A stretch of DNA of 5,835 nt from Bdellovibrionales bacterium (GTDB taxonomy: Bacteria > Bdellovibrionota > Bdellovibrionia > Bdellovibrionales > Bdellovibrionaceae), in the NCBI GenBank assembly GCA_027320785.1, contig DAHVKR010000099.1:1-5835 (forward strand). The letters run 5' to 3'. This document shows positions 4,656-5,835 of this stretch, piece after piece. The number at the start of each line of letters is the position of its first letter. Position 1 is the stretch's first letter. The notes under the pieces are model-generated. The model was not told the origin of the DNA and made no database searches. It saw only the letters and a program-made list of their open reading frames with translations. The position numbers and the translations under genes are program-made.

Positions 4656-4703
4656 ATCTTTGAACTTTGAGTTCGAGGGTTTGAGAGTTTCTACTTTCGC
4701 CAT
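4632..4703 (+). other. Long imperfect RNA hairpin (H3) with strand-specific G-U pairs
   Basis: The lower stem pairs 4632-4648 with 4687-4703: 16 pairs and one A-C mismatch (4644/4691). A small internal loop follows (4649-4652 and 4684-4686). The upper stem pairs 4653-4665 with 4671-4683 in 13 pairs, closed by the loop TTTGA (4666-4670). Nine of the 29 pairs are G-T in the DNA, so they hold only in RNA read from the + strand. The left arm contains the Shine-Dalgarno-like GGAGGTGA (4637-4644). CTTTCG on the right arm (4694-4699) could instead pair with CGAAAG (4748-4753) at the foot of the terminator. Confidence 0.65.
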
Positions 4704-4748
4704 CGTTTGATGCAAATTAAACCATTTACTTTGTTTTAATTTGTCACC

Positions 4749-4785
4749 GAAAGCGTCAAATCGATGATTTGGCGCTTTCCTTTTT
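4749..4785 (+). terminator. Rho-independent terminator after the structured RNA
   Basis: GAAAGCGTCAAAT (4749-4761) pairs with ATTTGGCGCTTTC (4767-4779) over 13 bp with a single T-G wobble, around the loop CGATG. It is followed by C and a TTTTT run (4781-4785). The wobble again favours + strand transcription. It ends the structured RNA and/or read-through from the sigma operon, or acts as a conditional stop before the ALDH-like gene at 4839. Confidence 0.88.
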
Positions 4786-4838
4786 CTGAAGACCATTGAA
4801 AACTTTCCTTTTTCATTCTTCTGGTGCATATAGAAGAC

Positions 4839-5835
4839 ATGTTTCTAAAGTCAGGCACCACTTTTTGTTATATTGACCAGGAATTTCGAGATCAGCCCGC
4901 ACAGGCTCTTGATTTCGTTCAGTCTTTGCACTCTGCCAAAGAGGCTCAAGAAAAATATAAAAAACTGTCACTCGCCGAGCGAGTCGAATACCTAAAGCGT
5001 TTTGCAGAAATCATATACGAAAAAAAACAAGAACTGGTAAAAGCAGAGGCTCAAGAAACTTTTTTGCCGGAATTTTTTTGCCATGATGAGATCATGGATC
5101 CAGCTCAAGAGTATGTTGAAAACCTCTATGGGGAGCTCCAAATTTTTCCAAAACCTGAAGTCTTAATGCCAACGGGTGTGATCGGGGTTTCAGGCCCTCG
5201 CAGTCTTCCCTTTCTTTATTTAACTAAATGGGTGGCCAATGCCCTCGCTTCAGCCAATGCTTTGATTTTGCAGCCCACTAATCAGGCAATGGGCTCGGCA
5301 TTTCGTTTAGCCGGAATACTTAAAAAGTTAGACTTGCCCAAGGGTCTCATTCAAATTCTGAATGGCGATGAGCAAGAGCTCAACTCTTTGCTTTCAGGTC
5401 ATCCTGGCGTGAATGCTTTTTTGTTTTCAGGAAACTCAGGAGAGGCTGAAAAGTGGATTCAACAAGTTTCATTTCGAAAAAAGAAAGCTCAGTTTTTCAT
5501 GGGGGCCAAGAATAGTGCACTCATTCATCCTGAATTTGATTTTAAAAAAAATATTTCTTCAGTTTTAAGTCCAGCTCTTTTAGGGATGGGACAAATGGAA
5601 TTCAATACCCATAGATTTTTTATTTCCCAAAATCAGGAAGAAGAATTTTATCAGTCAGCGCAAGAATATCTGCAAACCCACGAGGTGGACTCCAATCGGT
5701 TATTTTATTCTGATCAAAATCGACATCACTATGAGAAAGCAGTCTCGCGTATTATTCCAGAACAGGGGAAAATACTTTTCTCCGGTCCTCCAACTTTGAC
5801 TCGAGATCTGCCTAATTGTTCTGATTTGCAGCAGG
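4839..5835 (+). CDS. Aldehyde dehydrogenase superfamily protein lacking catalytic residues (pseudoenzyme), 3' truncated
   Basis: The first 332 codons are visible; the frame stays open to the window edge. The order of conserved ALDH blocks is intact: AKEAQEKYKKLSLAERVEYL (about 34-53), PTGVIGVSGPRSLPF (111-125), ALASANALILQPTN (135-148), LPKGLIQILNG, FLFSGNSGE (194-202), FFMGAKNSALI (219-229) and GMGQMEFNTHRFFI (249-262). In active ALDHs the matching residues are Asn in PWNFP, Lys and Glu in KPSE, Glu in LELGGK and Cys in GQVC. Here they are Ser122, Gln145, Asn148, Phe220 and Glu254, so thiohemiacetal catalysis and normal NAD(P) binding should be lost. It may be a structural or regulatory partner, like the inactive ALDH-like domain of some PutA proteins. 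The ATG at 4839 has only a weak AGAAG two bases away; an in-frame GTG at 4824 is possible. A TGA at 4797 bounds the frame. Confidence 0.82.
   Translation, partial: MFLKSGTTFCYIDQEFRDQPAQALDFVQSLHSAKEAQEKYKKLSLAERVEYLKRFAEIIYEKKQELVKAEAQETFLPEFFCHDEIMDPAQEYVENLYGELQIFPKPEVLMPTGVIGVSGPRSLPFLYLTKWVANALASANALILQPTNQAMGSAFRLAGILKKLDLPKGLIQILNGDEQELNSLLSGHPGVNAFLFSGNSGEAEKWIQQVSFRKKKAQFFMGAKNSALIHPEFDFKKNISSVLSPALLGMGQMEFNTHRFFISQNQEEEFYQSAQEYLQTHEVDSNRLFYSDQNRHHYEKAVSRIIPEQGKILFSGPPTLTRDLPNCSDLQQ

Larger units (their letters stand above)
4574..4785 (+). ncRNA. Candidate structured ncRNA or riboswitch-like leader, family not recognised
   Basis: This stretch folds on paper into consecutive hairpins. 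H1 is GCCAT/ATGGC (4576-4580 with 4585-4589). H2 is GGTGCT with AGTACC (4602-4607 with 4626-4631), topped by ATG/CAT (4608-4610 with 4618-4620). H3 is a very long stem, 4632-4703. H4 is CAAATTAAA with TTTAATTTG (4713-4721 with 4735-4743). The last is the terminator at 4749-4785. H3 holds nine G-T pairs that are G-U only in RNA from the + strand, which sets the transcribed strand. A purine-rich AAGGAGGTG lies unpaired between H1 and H2. It does not match the tRNA, tmRNA, SRP, RNase P, 6S or common riboswitch consensus sequences I know. It could be a free sRNA, the operon 3' end, or a leader controlling the ALDH-like gene that starts 53 bases after the terminator. Confidence 0.55.

Noticed and set aside
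4574..4785. Match to a cyclic-di-GMP (GEMM) or other common riboswitch
   Set aside because: I could not find the conserved core sequences of GEMM, TPP, FMN, cobalamin, glycine, SAM or THF riboswitches; hairpin number alone is not evidence.
4572..4829. 85-codon ORF on the - strand across the intergenic region
   Set aside because: No Shine-Dalgarno, basic low-information composition, and it runs through a terminator and long hairpins whose G-U pairs point to + strand transcription. It would also need to lie antisense to the structured RNA.
1..5835. CRISPR arrays, insertion sequences, tRNA or rRNA genes, attachment sites
   Set aside because: No regularly spaced direct repeats, transposase-like ORFs, terminal inverted repeats or cloverleaf/rRNA sequences were seen.

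Overview
The window comes from a Gram-negative bacterium. It encodes Sec-type signal peptides, a lipobox lipoprotein, a predicted outer-membrane beta-barrel, an ECF sigma factor and a DUF3106-type protein. The moderate, slightly AT-leaning composition and this gene mix would fit a Bdellovibrionota or other delta-proteobacterium-like genome, but no phylogenetic marker is present, so that placement is a guess. All convincing genes are on the + strand.

Layout. (1) 3-730: the 3' end of an unrecognised gene, followed closely by a HIT-family nucleotide hydrolase/transferase. (2) 731-1242: a single gene for a small secreted helical protein, with a putative ECF-type promoter, an inverted repeat in its leader and a strong rho-independent terminator. 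(3) 1252-4488: a tightly packed six-gene operon in which every junction overlaps (TAATG, ATGA or longer). Its order is cysteine-rich lipoprotein, ECF sigma factor, single-pass membrane protein with an acidic C-terminus (anti-sigma candidate), small acidic protein, basic repeat protein (DUF3106) and beta-barrel outer-membrane protein. (4) 4489-4838: no convincing protein gene, but a chain of RNA hairpins with a plausible promoter in front and a clear terminator behind, best read as an undescribed ncRNA or a leader/riboswitch-like element. (5) 4839 to the end: a 3'-truncated protein with the aldehyde dehydrogenase fold signature but with all the classical catalytic residues replaced.

How it may work together (inference). 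The operon looks like a cell-envelope sensing module. The sigma factor is encoded with a membrane protein whose acidic tail should face the periplasm, and with a very basic exported repeat protein that could bind that tail. The regions upstream of the secreted-protein gene and of the operon share a two-part motif with identical spacing (CAGYGTAACYTTT, then TGTGTT), placed like an ECF sigma promoter. This suggests that the sigma factor controls its own operon and the neighbouring secreted protein.

The most novel-looking parts are the structured RNA at about 4574-4785, the ALDH pseudoenzyme next to it, and the ECF/acidic/basic/barrel operon with its shared promoter motif.
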